11,132 nucleotides of DNA from Verrucomicrobiota bacterium (GTDB lineage Bacteria; Verrucomicrobiota; Verrucomicrobiia; Verrucomicrobiales; Akkermansiaceae). Numbering within the stretch: position 1 is the stretch's first letter; each line of letters begins with the position of its first letter. The stretch covers positions 1-11,132 of the forward strand of contig VFJU01000453.1 in the NCBI GenBank assembly GCA_009885905.1. Direction: 5' to 3'. Made by a program: the position numbers and the translations under genes. The notes beneath the pieces are model-generated. The model was given only the letters and a program-made list of their open reading frames with translations. It searched no databases and was not told the origin of the DNA. Shown in pieces: positions 1-7,067 of the stretch.

Positions 1-494
1 ACGGTGACATTCGCCTTAATGCGGCAATCCTGACCAATCACACAGTCTTCGGAGACCACCGCATTAGGACCAATTTCAGATCCGTCGCCAACGGTTGCGC
101 CCGCCATGATCACTGCGCCGGCGTCTACCTTAACCTTAGATGAATCTAACACCGCAGAAGGATCGACAAATGCCTTAGGATGTATCCCTGGAGTAAATGC
201 TTTAGTTGCTGAGGCGAAGTGTCGAACGACTATAGCAAACGCGAGAGAAGGATTATCGACGGCGATGAGTGCTGCCGTGCACGGGCCGTCCGTAACGCCG
301 CGAGTCACAAGCACTGCAGCGGCTTGGGTTACGAGAAATTGTTCGTGATATTTTACGTTACCTAGAAAACTAACATCGTGAGGACCCGCGGCATCAAGTG
401 CCGACATTCCAGTTAGATACAAATCGAGCTCGCCACGGACGATGTCACCATCAACCCACTGGGCGAGCTCGGAAAGTTTGAGAGCGAATGCCAA
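1..494 (-). CDS. lpxD: UDP-3-O-acylglucosamine N-acyltransferase LpxD (5' part, runs off left edge)
   Basis: LpxD adds the N-linked 3-hydroxyacyl chain to UDP-3-O-acyl-glucosamine in the cytoplasmic lipid A pathway, using acyl-ACP. About 164 codons are visible of a protein normally near 340 residues. The N-terminal part reads LKLSELAQWVDGDIV, then GMSALDAAGPHDVSFLGNVKY, which is the LpxD uridine-binding domain layout. From about residue 95 a left-handed beta-helix of hexapeptide repeats begins (IHPKAFVDPSAVL, then AGATVGDGSEIGPNAVV). The catalytic histidine lies beyond the edge. The frame is separated from ompH only by its TGA. No ATG is available, so I chose the TTG at 494, which gives an N-terminus of family-like length. 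The CTG at 509 in the same frame is the alternative. No good ribosome binding site decides it. Transcription is probably joint with ompH. Identity is confident; the start is not. Confidence 0.9.
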   Translation of the reverse strand, partial: MAFALKLSELAQWVDGDIVRGELDLYLTGMSALDAAGPHDVSFLGNVKYHEQFLVTQAAAVLVTRGVTDGPCTAALIAVDNPSLAFAIVVRHFASATKAFTPGIHPKAFVDPSAVLDSSKVKVDAGAVIMAGATVGDGSEIGPNAVVSEDCVIGQDCRIKANVT

Positions 495-527
495 CTCAGC
501 GATGGTCAGAGGTCCTCGAATGAGTGA

Positions 528-1169
528 TCAGTTGGCAGCGGGTGCGGTCTCTGGGATTTCCGGCTTGGTTTCGCCATCCTTGATCAGGGACTCTGGAGGG
601 GCTCCTTTGTTGAGATCCTTGAGCAAGATAGCCGTCATGTCGGTAGCATCTTTGGTGTAGAGGAGAAACGGAACTTGCGAGGTGCTCATACCGGATTTGT
701 CGAAGACGTAGTCAAAGTTTTCAACCTTGGCTTTTTCTTCCACGAGTTTGCGGATTTCCTCGAGGATTCCCTTCATGCGCTGCACCATTTTTTCATTCAG
801 AGCTTGGTTACGGCGTTGGAGGTATTCACGGCGCTCGCGGTCCAGAGCGATTCCCTCTTGCTGCTGGCCCTGCCAATCCTTGAAAAGCGTTTGCTTTTTC
901 GAATCGTTGAGGGACGGGTCATCGAGTTGTTTACGAAGTTTTCCGAGATTTTCCTCGAGTTCGCGGATGCGAGCGAGACGTTCGTTATTTTCTTTCTGAA
1001 TACGAGCACGTTCAACGTTGATCTGCTTTTGTGCCTCGTTGGTTCGATAATATTGTTTGAAAAGCTCCTGCATATCGACGGTGGCGATGTTGAGCTTGTC
1101 TTGGCCGACGGCCACAGAAGCGAAAGTTGCGGCAACGGCGATAGTAAGAAAACGACGAATAAGGGTCAT
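528..1169 (-). CDS. ompH: OmpH/Skp family periplasmic chaperone
   Basis: Skp/OmpH proteins are periplasmic trimeric holdases that carry unfolded outer-membrane proteins to the BAM complex. This 213-aa protein starts with a signal peptide (MTLIRRF, then a hydrophobic Ala/Val stretch, probable cleavage after AVG near residue 22). Next come the short beta strand typical of the family (KLNIATVDMQELF), a long charged coiled-coil hairpin from about residue 40 to 150, and a C-terminal strand region (FDYVFDKSG, then VPFLLYTKDATDMT) that closes the trimer body. The tail is Pro/Glu/Ala rich. I chose the ATG at 1169. A TTG 39 bases further upstream would add residues ahead of the signal peptide and is unlikely. 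The stop is followed directly by lpxD in the same frame, an order common in diderms. The bamA gene that often precedes ompH is not adjacent here. Confidence 0.92.
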   Translation of the reverse strand: MTLIRRFLTIAVAATFASVAVGQDKLNIATVDMQELFKQYYRTNEAQKQINVERARIQKENNERLARIRELEENLGKLRKQLDDPSLNDSKKQTLFKDWQGQQQEGIALDRERREYLQRRNQALNEKMVQRMKGILEEIRKLVEEKAKVENFDYVFDKSGMSTSQVPFLLYTKDATDMTAILLKDLNKGAPPESLIKDGETKPEIPETAPAAN

Positions 1170-1377
1170 TTGGTAGTTAAGTTGAGGTTCCAGAAACGCG
1201 ATACGCAATGAAGGTTGAACAATTTTTCCAGTCCGTCAACGATCATCCGCTGACGATTGATTAGCGTACTATTTCAAACTGCTTAGCGATTCTGAGGTTA
1301 AAACCGACACGAGCACGGCACATCCTGCCACGACACTTGCTTGACGAGCCTACCGCGGAAGGAAGAAACTATTATCC
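1170..1377. promoter_or_regulatory. Divergent intergenic region between ompH and the 402-aa gene
   Basis: These 208 bases separate two genes that point away from each other, so both promoters should lie here. A TTGACG box occurs on the minus strand near 1232-1237 and another on the plus strand at 1341-1346. Neither has a convincing -10 box at 16-18 bases, so I do not assign exact promoters. A purine run GGAAGGAAG at about 1358-1366 lies 11-12 bases before the ATG at 1378 and may be its ribosome binding site, although the spacing is long. No open frame or terminator hairpin stands out. Confidence 0.4.
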
Positions 1378-2586
1378 ATGGCATGGAGAATTGAAGACAC
1401 CGTTGCCCACGGAGAAATTGATAATACGGTCGAGGGGCATACCACGGGTCGGATCTGGCTGGAAGGGAGGGATGAGCCGTTGATCCTCTCGCTAAACGGC
1501 GATTGCTGGCGGGATCTTGCTGGAACTCGGTTGCAATTCGAAAATCCCTCTCCCAAGTCTGTGCCGACCACCGAAGCTCTGGACATGGATCAGTCTGGGA
1601 TTATTGGCGATATGACAGCCTCAAAGAGGAACAAGGTACCCACAGTAAGCGAAGAAGAATTCCATCACCTCTATCAGAATCGCCAAGATATCCCACACGA
1701 GTGGCAGAACGCTCTCTACTTGGAATGGTTCAGCGATATCAATGGGCGCGTCGTCATCGAGACAGCGAAATTTCACTTAATCATTTCTCCCCACGAATGG
1801 GAGATGGACGAGGATGCGGAAGACGCGCAAAAACTCGCGAATTTAAATTCCATGCGTGATTTTATGACGCAAGTGATCAGGCGAAAAAACCCTGAAGAAC
1901 ACGAAACAGATGGTGCAGAGCAACTCGATGAATTTGAGTGGGAAGAACGATTAAAAGAATCTGATAGGTTAACGGATGCATACCAAGAAGTATTAGAAAA
2001 ATACATGGAAGATGCGGACAGTGAGCAGAAAGAAGCGTTTGTGATGGGGTGGGACGGTTTGTTAGACGCGCTCGCCGAACGGGATGAGGAAGAGGGTGAC
2101 GTGGAAAACTTTCTTCTGGAAGGCTCGGAGCGCGTAACCGGTGAATTCGTTCATTTCAACGAAGGCTATCTGGATTCAGATGAGTTTGATGATGAGTCTT
2201 ACGAAGATGGCGAAGACGTTGAGGAAGAAGAAAACCATCCATTGCAAGCGCAGGCTCAGGAGCTAGCAATGCGGGCGATGGATATAACAGAACGAGGTTC
2301 GGAGCCAGGAACTCCATCGTATATTTTGATCACCAATCTCCTTCAAGTAAGCGGTAAACTCGCGGGGGTGCTTTACGGACGTGAGAGTGGCTACCAGCCG
2401 GAAACCGGATTTATTTTAGCGGTCTTAAAACGATGCATCAATTGGATCAATGAAGCGGTCGGGGCTTGCCAGCAACTGCTAGATGTTGAACAAGATGCCG
2501 ACCAAAAAGCTGCTCTTGCCCACATGCGGAGTTCGATGTTTGAGATCCGCGACAGCATCGTAGAAATGCGTCGTGAATTAAAGTAG
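1378..2586 (+). CDS. Acidic 402-aa protein of unknown function, first gene of an ABC-exporter cluster
   Basis: I do not recognise a named family. Three parts can be seen. Residues 1-60 look beta-rich, with a glycine-spaced pattern (GRIWLEGRDEPLILSLNG, then DLAGTRLQFENP) that reads like a small conserved fold. Residues about 90-260 are charged and mostly helical, with many Trp and Glu. Residues 262-288 form a highly acidic linker dominated by Asp and Glu, and the last 110 residues look helical (QAQAQELAMRAMDI to the end). There is no signal peptide or membrane segment, so it is probably cytoplasmic. The start at ATG 1378 agrees with a purine-rich stretch upstream. The gap to the next gene is only 28 bases, so this is probably the promoter-proximal gene of a four-gene operon ending in an ABC transporter. 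Function cannot be inferred beyond that association. Confidence 0.85.
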   Translation: MAWRIEDTVAHGEIDNTVEGHTTGRIWLEGRDEPLILSLNGDCWRDLAGTRLQFENPSPKSVPTTEALDMDQSGIIGDMTASKRNKVPTVSEEEFHHLYQNRQDIPHEWQNALYLEWFSDINGRVVIETAKFHLIISPHEWEMDEDAEDAQKLANLNSMRDFMTQVIRRKNPEEHETDGAEQLDEFEWEERLKESDRLTDAYQEVLEKYMEDADSEQKEAFVMGWDGLLDALAERDEEEGDVENFLLEGSERVTGEFVHFNEGYLDSDEFDDESYEDGEDVEEEENHPLQAQAQELAMRAMDITERGSEPGTPSYILITNLLQVSGKLAGVLYGRESGYQPETGFILAVLKRCINWINEAVGACQQLLDVEQDADQKAALAHMRSSMFEIRDSIVEMRRELK

Positions 2587-2614
2587 AGATAAAACCGCCC
2601 ACGCTCTAAATTAA

Positions 2615-3562
2615 ATGCGCACACTTTTTTCAGTAACCATTGGATTTATTATTGGCGCGATTGGCGCGATTCTTTTCTCTCAGAGTATGCCGCCAAAGGA
2701 AGGGTCCGCAGAGGAGCAGGTTAGCAAGTTAGAAGTCGAACTGAAACGAGCAAACAACCGTGTTAGTTTATTAGAGCAGACCGGGCGGAACGGGAAAAAT
2801 CTGAATCGAACGCTAAAAGATAATGTGCGCAACATCACCGAGGACATCCGTGACGGCAGGTTGGTGACACCTGATGATATTTTTCGTGCTTCACAGCCTC
2901 TAATCCGCGACCTCGTACCTTTGCTCGATCGAGTTCGTGCCCGACAAGTTCAGCGGCAGAGTGACACCAAGGCGGGGGAAATTGCGCGCAAGTATTCGCT
3001 GACTGATGCGCAACTAGAATCGCTTAAGATTTTATTGGCTCAGAATGCTGATGCTGAAGCCAAGCGATTCACCAGCATGCTTTCGCAAGAGGGTACAAAA
3101 CTCGAAGATTTCGCTAAAGCCACGAACAATATTAATATCGAGGACGGCCTCGAGCAGTTCATGCAAAACAATTTGCAAGGAGATCAATTCGTGAAATTTA
3201 AAGCCGATCAAGTGCTCGAAAAAGTCCAAAAAGTTCAAGAGGAAGCAGACATGAAAGTCACGCGCTTGGATAGTATCGTTAAACTTGATGACTCTCAGCA
3301 TAGCGAAATTTTCGCCGTCATGGCTCGTGGGGCTCGAGATTTTGATCCGAGTATGCAGATTGAAGGGATGAGTGAATCTAAGGATTCCTTGAGTACAGGA
3401 AAATCCAAGCAGGATGCAATTTTTGATATTCTAACACCGACACAACGTGAAGCATACGATAACCATCGTAATGAAAAAAGATCTGAAGCACAAAAAGACA
3501 TGGAAGCGATTGGTTTGAGGTTGCCGGATGATTGGAACTCGTCTGATTTGCTAGATTTCTAA
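2615..3562 (+). CDS. Membrane-anchored coiled-coil protein with LTxxQ-like motifs
   Basis: A 315-aa protein with an N-terminal hydrophobic segment (residues about 4-22, TIGFIIGAIGAILF) that acts as a membrane anchor or uncleaved signal, placing the rest outside the cytoplasmic membrane. A coiled coil follows (about 32-57, EEQVSKLEVELKRANNRV). The remainder is helical and contains LTDAQ (129-133), LDDSQ (224-228) and LTPTQ (273-277), each followed by amphipathic helix. Repeated LTxxQ motifs are a hallmark of the Spy/CpxP/ZraP group of periplasmic helical chaperones or stress sensors. Here the resemblance is only at motif level and the protein is about twice their usual length. It sits 28 bases after the 402-aa gene and 5 bases before the ABC ATPase, so a periplasmic partner role for the transporter is plausible but inferred. 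Confidence 0.85.
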   Translation: MRTLFSVTIGFIIGAIGAILFSQSMPPKEGSAEEQVSKLEVELKRANNRVSLLEQTGRNGKNLNRTLKDNVRNITEDIRDGRLVTPDDIFRASQPLIRDLVPLLDRVRARQVQRQSDTKAGEIARKYSLTDAQLESLKILLAQNADAEAKRFTSMLSQEGTKLEDFAKATNNINIEDGLEQFMQNNLQGDQFVKFKADQVLEKVQKVQEEADMKVTRLDSIVKLDDSQHSEIFAVMARGARDFDPSMQIEGMSESKDSLSTGKSKQDAIFDILTPTQREAYDNHRNEKRSEAQKDMEAIGLRLPDDWNSSDLLDF

Positions 3563-3567
3563 TAAAA

Positions 3568-4518
3568 ATGACCGCAACACCTGCTATTGATATACGATAT
3601 CTGCGAGTGGATTACGGAAATTTTATTGCCGTAGATGATCTTACGTTGTCAGTTCCCCAAGGCGAGATACTAGGTTTAGTAGGTCCTAACGGAGCGGGTA
3701 AAACGAGTACGTTCCGAGTGTTAGCCACATTAATGGAACCGACCTATGGCGAGGTAATTCTGAGCGGAGTTGACGTGCAGGAAGATGTGGAAACCGCGCG
3801 GCAAATTATTGGTTACATGCCGGACCTTGCGCCTGTTCCATCGGACCTAAAGGTTGGTGAGTTTCTCGAGTTTTACGCTGCGGCATATGGACTCGGAAAC
3901 AGGACGCAACGCCGTGACCGTGTCGCAGAATGTTTGGAGGAGGTAGCGCTTACCGCAGTGAGAGATCGCTGGTGCAAAGAGTTATCTCGCGGACAGACAC
4001 AGCGTGTTGTGCTTGCGAAGACCCTACTCCACCGACCAAGCGTCTTGATTCTTGATGAACCTGCCAGTGGATTGGATCCCCTGGCCCGTCGCGATCTGAG
4101 GCAGGCGCTGCGGAAATTTGCGGATCGTGGTGCTACCGTACTCGTTAGCTCCCACATTCTCAGTGAGCTGGCCGAAATGTGTACCTCGCTCTGCGTGATG
4201 AATCAGGGGAAACTGCTGGCATCTGGTACCATTGACCAAGTGCGCGAGCAACTTGGCAGAGATGAGCGAATGCTTACGCTTCGCCTACTTGATCGTCACC
4301 ACGATGCTGTTGCATGGCTAACGGTTCAGGATTCAGTTCATGATATTCGTGTTTCTGAACAGGTCATTCATTTTTGTTTTGTTGGTAGCGATAATGACCA
4401 AGCAAATCTGATAGAAAGCTTGATCAAGCGTGGCATTCGGATGTTATCATTTGAAGAAAAGCGTTCGTCATTTGAGGAAATGTTAGTCGAAGTGGCTGAA
4501 GCCAATTGCCAGTCATGA
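3568..4518 (+). CDS. ABC transporter ATP-binding protein (ABC-2 exporter type)
   Basis: This 316-aa nucleotide-binding subunit hydrolyses ATP at the cytoplasmic face to drive a membrane partner. All core motifs are present: Walker A GPNGAGKT (39-46), Q-loop region GYMPD (82-86), signature LSRGQ (139-143), Walker B VLILDEP (159-165), D-loop SGLDP, and H-loop SSH (194-196). The GYMPD form, with Asp where many ABC proteins have Gln or Glu, occurs in a branch of CcmA/DrrA-like ABC-2 ATPases. A C-terminal extension of about 90 residues after the core follows the DrrA pattern. The gene starts 5 bases after the previous stop, and its TGA overlaps the ATG of the permease gene (ATGA at 4515-4518), showing translational coupling. 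The substrate cannot be read from the sequence. Confidence 0.95.
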   Translation: MTATPAIDIRYLRVDYGNFIAVDDLTLSVPQGEILGLVGPNGAGKTSTFRVLATLMEPTYGEVILSGVDVQEDVETARQIIGYMPDLAPVPSDLKVGEFLEFYAAAYGLGNRTQRRDRVAECLEEVALTAVRDRWCKELSRGQTQRVVLAKTLLHRPSVLILDEPASGLDPLARRDLRQALRKFADRGATVLVSSHILSELAEMCTSLCVMNQGKLLASGTIDQVREQLGRDERMLTLRLLDRHHDAVAWLTVQDSVHDIRVSEQVIHFCFVGSDNDQANLIESLIKRGIRMLSFEEKRSSFEEMLVEVAEANCQS

Positions 4519-6191
4519 TAACAGAGAAACAACCCATTAAATTTGTTAGAAGTGAATTGTTGAAAATTTGGATTAATCCAATTTTTTGTCGATACTGCAA
4601 ATCGAGGTTACGATTTCGCGGGCTTGGGTTAGCGTTGCTTGTTTCTCTGTTAATTTCTGGATTTATTTTTTTCATTTCGCGAGCGATTGGATTGGATCGT
4701 ATGCATGCGAGCGTGTCGGATGCTGCGCGCGGAGCGATTATTCCGTTGTTTATTTTCCAGGCATTGATTCTTTTTGTGTTAGGAACAGCCCAAGTTTCGG
4801 GTGGGATGACAGCCGAGACCGATGAGGGTGTGATTGACTACCAGAGACTCATCCCGATGCGGCCGATTTCGAAGGTATTGGGGTATCTCTTTGGCCTGCC
4901 GATTCGTGAATACGCGATGTTTTTTGTGACATTACCATTTACCATATGGGCGCTTTGGCAGGGTCAGGTTTCACCGAGTGTGTGGGTTCCATTGTACGTT
5001 GTTTTTTTCAGTTCTTCGCTAACCTATCATCTCACCGGACTCGTGACTGGCACGGTGGTGAAAAATCGTCGTTGGGCTTTTTTGATTTCTATAGGATTGG
5101 TATTTTGCCTCTACACCATCGTGCCCCAAATGGCTCGTTTTGGATTGGTTTTTTTCAAATACCTCACCATCACCCCAGTGTTCCAAGAAAGCCTTTCGGG
5201 AATTCTGCCTTCAACAGCTGGAGCGATTGTTGCCACGGGACAGAACCTTGCGCCCGAAGCTAAATTTTTTAATCTTGGCTTTCCTGAAGCGGTTTTCACG
5301 ATTTTTTGTCAAGGTGGACTGATTCTAACTTTCATCACGATGCTTTGCCGTAGGTGGAGCAAAGCTGAGTCTTTATTGTTAGGTAAAGTTTGGGCAACCT
5401 GTGTTTTCGGCTTTATTCAGATACTCTTGTTAGGAAATGCTATACCCTTGATTGATCCAGGAAATATTTTTCCCTCACGAGAAATTTCTAAGATGATTTT
5501 GGAATTGACTGGGTGGGTACCGAAGGCCTCGGAAGCGGTCGTCATGTCTGGCATATATGGGTTAGTAACGCTGCTATTGCTCTTCATGCTGACTCGAATC
5601 ATCACTCCCTCCACGGATAACCAAATCCGTGAATGGAGACGTGTTCGTAAACTCGGTGGCTCCGCCCTCCCAGTTCTTGCCGATGCTTCGTCTGCGTTTG
5701 GTTGGATCATTGTCATGGCGCTCCTAGGCGCTTCAGGATGGTACATTTTTACCCAATCGCTGGTTGAATCTCGATGGTTTTCTGGGCATGATGTTTCTCT
5801 AACGGTATTAATGATTTTTATTCTTGTGATGATTTCCAGTGGGATGGGCTTTCATGCACTGCTTGAAGCCAAAGGAGGAAGGGCTTTGGGGATGGCGATT
5901 ATTTTTATTGGGATTGTACCGCTTATGGTTGGAGCGGTGCTTAGCACCTCGAATGATCGGTTGATCCCCGCCGCAGTTTGGATCGCGGGAATTTCTCCCA
6001 TCAGTACGCCCGTTTATGCCTCTGCCTCACTTCTTTCGATTAGTGAGTTGCCGCTTAATTTGGCAAGGTCAGTGCCTCGCGCATTTTGTTTTTGGCAACT
6101 TGTATCGCTTTTCGTTTCGTTTTACCTGGTTGCACAACTGCGCAGGTCTCGGAAGAGTATTGCTAAGAACGCGTTGCCTAAACGGCTATGA
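4515..6191 (+). CDS. ABC-2-type permease, about 12-13 transmembrane helices
   Basis: This is the membrane partner of the preceding ATPase. The protein has 558 residues with an N-terminal cytoplasmic stretch and about 12-13 hydrophobic helices (first LALLVSLLISGFIFFISRAI, last WQLVSLFVSFYLVAQL). A cytoplasmic coupling segment after helix 2, DYQRLIPMRPISKVLGYLFG, matches the arrangement in ABC-2 permeases, where a short D..R.LP element precedes the next helices. The length is about double a single six-helix ABC-2 subunit, so one chain may supply the whole channel or two chains a large one. I chose the ATG at 4515 because it overlaps the ATPase stop as ATGA; an in-frame TTG at 4506 is rejected. 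The strongly basic tail (RRSRKSIAKNALPKRL) fits a cytoplasmic end. The substrate is unknown. The gene ends 27 bases from the convergent apbE-like gene. Confidence 0.92.
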   Translation: MITEKQPIKFVRSELLKIWINPIFCRYCKSRLRFRGLGLALLVSLLISGFIFFISRAIGLDRMHASVSDAARGAIIPLFIFQALILFVLGTAQVSGGMTAETDEGVIDYQRLIPMRPISKVLGYLFGLPIREYAMFFVTLPFTIWALWQGQVSPSVWVPLYVVFFSSSLTYHLTGLVTGTVVKNRRWAFLISIGLVFCLYTIVPQMARFGLVFFKYLTITPVFQESLSGILPSTAGAIVATGQNLAPEAKFFNLGFPEAVFTIFCQGGLILTFITMLCRRWSKAESLLLGKVWATCVFGFIQILLLGNAIPLIDPGNIFPSREISKMILELTGWVPKASEAVVMSGIYGLVTLLLLFMLTRIITPSTDNQIREWRRVRKLGGSALPVLADASSAFGWIIVMALLGASGWYIFTQSLVESRWFSGHDVSLTVLMIFILVMISSGMGFHALLEAKGGRALGMAIIFIGIVPLMVGAVLSTSNDRLIPAAVWIAGISPISTPVYASASLLSISELPLNLARSVPRAFCFWQLVSLFVSFYLVAQLRRSRKSIAKNALPKRL

Positions 6192-6210
6192 CAAATTCAT
6201 CGATGCGGAT

Positions 6211-6226
6211 TTTTCGTTTTAACGAA
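6211..6226. terminator. Small palindrome between convergent genes, possible weak terminator
   Basis: TTCGTT at 6213-6218 and AACGAA at 6221-6226 form a perfect short inverted repeat around the stop codon of the minus-strand gene, in the gap between two convergent genes. The stem is AT-rich and no U-tract follows on the plus strand, while the T run lies 5' of it. As an intrinsic terminator it would be weak. Its position is the main support. Confidence 0.25.
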
Positions 6227-7067
6227 GCGGAATAGACACAACGTTACCTTCTTGGTCGCAATAGATCCGTGTGATGGTATCGTCATCACCGATGAAATCC
6301 GTAAGGTTTGCTGGTTCCAAAAGCATCAGTGCAGTGGACCAAATCTCGGCATGTGTAGCGGTGGGTGCGGTAACCCAGATGCGGCGGATTAAATCTTGAG
6401 GCATAGCCTCGTCTCCTCTGGGGTGAATGATGTGGTGGCCTTGAAAATCGGTTCCAGATGCGCTGAGTGCTTCGTTAGAAAGTTGGAGAGTTAAAGAATT
6501 TTTAAATGATGATAGTTCGATGGGCCACGATTCATGACCGAAGGCAAGCAGAGAGCTGGCGCCAGCCATGAGTAGGGCACCATCCGCACCCCACTCGATA
6601 AGAATTTGTTTCATCTGGTCGAGAGCAAATCCTTTTCCAATGCCACCAAGGTCGACGACTCGACCAGTAGCGTTGCAGGTGACAGCAGGAATATCAGGAT
6701 GAATCGTGATTTGCCCGCACAGCAGTGGTGGTGCATCCCCAGCGCTGGTTTTTCGGTGTTCGATCAACCGACCGAGCGTAATATCGAATAAGCCACTTGT
6801 GCGAGAGTGAGCGTCGATCGCGGCCAACAAGCATTGATGGGTGCATTCACTGACATAGAGTGTTTCGCCACCTTTCATCTGATTGATTCTCGAGACGTCG
6901 CTGTCATCGATATAGCGGCTGAGGCGCGACTCGAGAAAGTCGAGGTGGTCGAAGCATTCCTTAGCCATGCCCGCGACGATGGTTAGATCGCGGTTAGCGA
7001 TGCGCAAATGAAACTCAGTGTTCATCGCTTGATGTGTGAAGGACTGAGTCAGAGGGAGAGTGCTCAT
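6219..7067 (-). CDS. ApbE-like FAD:protein FMN transferase
   Basis: ApbE enzymes use FAD to attach FMN covalently to a threonine of target flavoproteins, with Mg2+ in the active site. The 282-aa protein shows the family order: AMNTEF (14-19), LSRYIDDSDVSRIN (49-62), GLFDITLGRLIEHR (92-105), VDLGGIGKGFALD (138-150), LSASGTDF (201-208) and HHIIHPRG (211-218). Three usual features are altered. The GG of the flavin loop reads MAGASS, the common HIxDPRTG reads HIIHPRGD, and the metal-ligand pattern DxxxT in ADALSTA reads EIWST (E241, T245). There is no signal peptide or lipobox, so it is probably cytoplasmic, unlike most Gram-negative ApbE lipoproteins. The start at 7067 forms an ATGA overlap with the upstream membrane-protein stop. 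In-frame ATGs at 7085 and 7094 are alternatives. Family membership is sure; normal catalytic activity is not. Confidence 0.88.
   Translation of the reverse strand: MSTLPLTQSFTHQAMNTEFHLRIANRDLTIVAGMAKECFDHLDFLESRLSRYIDDSDVSRINQMKGGETLYVSECTHQCLLAAIDAHSRTSGLFDITLGRLIEHRKTSAGDAPPLLCGQITIHPDIPAVTCNATGRVVDLGGIGKGFALDQMKQILIEWGADGALLMAGASSLLAFGHESWPIELSSFKNSLTLQLSNEALSASGTDFQGHHIIHPRGDEAMPQDLIRRIWVTAPTATHAEIWSTALMLLEPANLTDFIGDDDTITRIYCDQEGNVVSIPLR

Noticed and set aside
442..660. Plus-strand open frame across the lpxD/ompH junction
   Set aside because: Antisense to lpxD and the ompH 3' end, both recognised families; Ser/Arg-rich with no family resemblance.
675..1211. 178-codon plus-strand open frame opposite ompH
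   Set aside because: It lies wholly antisense to a well-supported Skp/OmpH gene; its Phe/Leu-rich composition is what the reverse of a Glu/Lys-rich coiled coil gives.
1341..1375. Sigma-70 promoter TTGACG with TATTAT before the 402-aa gene
   Set aside because: The spacer is 23 bases, too long, and the -10 would sit on the ribosome binding region.
4506..4514. TTG start for the ABC permease
   Set aside because: The ATG at 4515 makes a classic ATGA overlap with the ATPase stop; the TTG adds only three residues.
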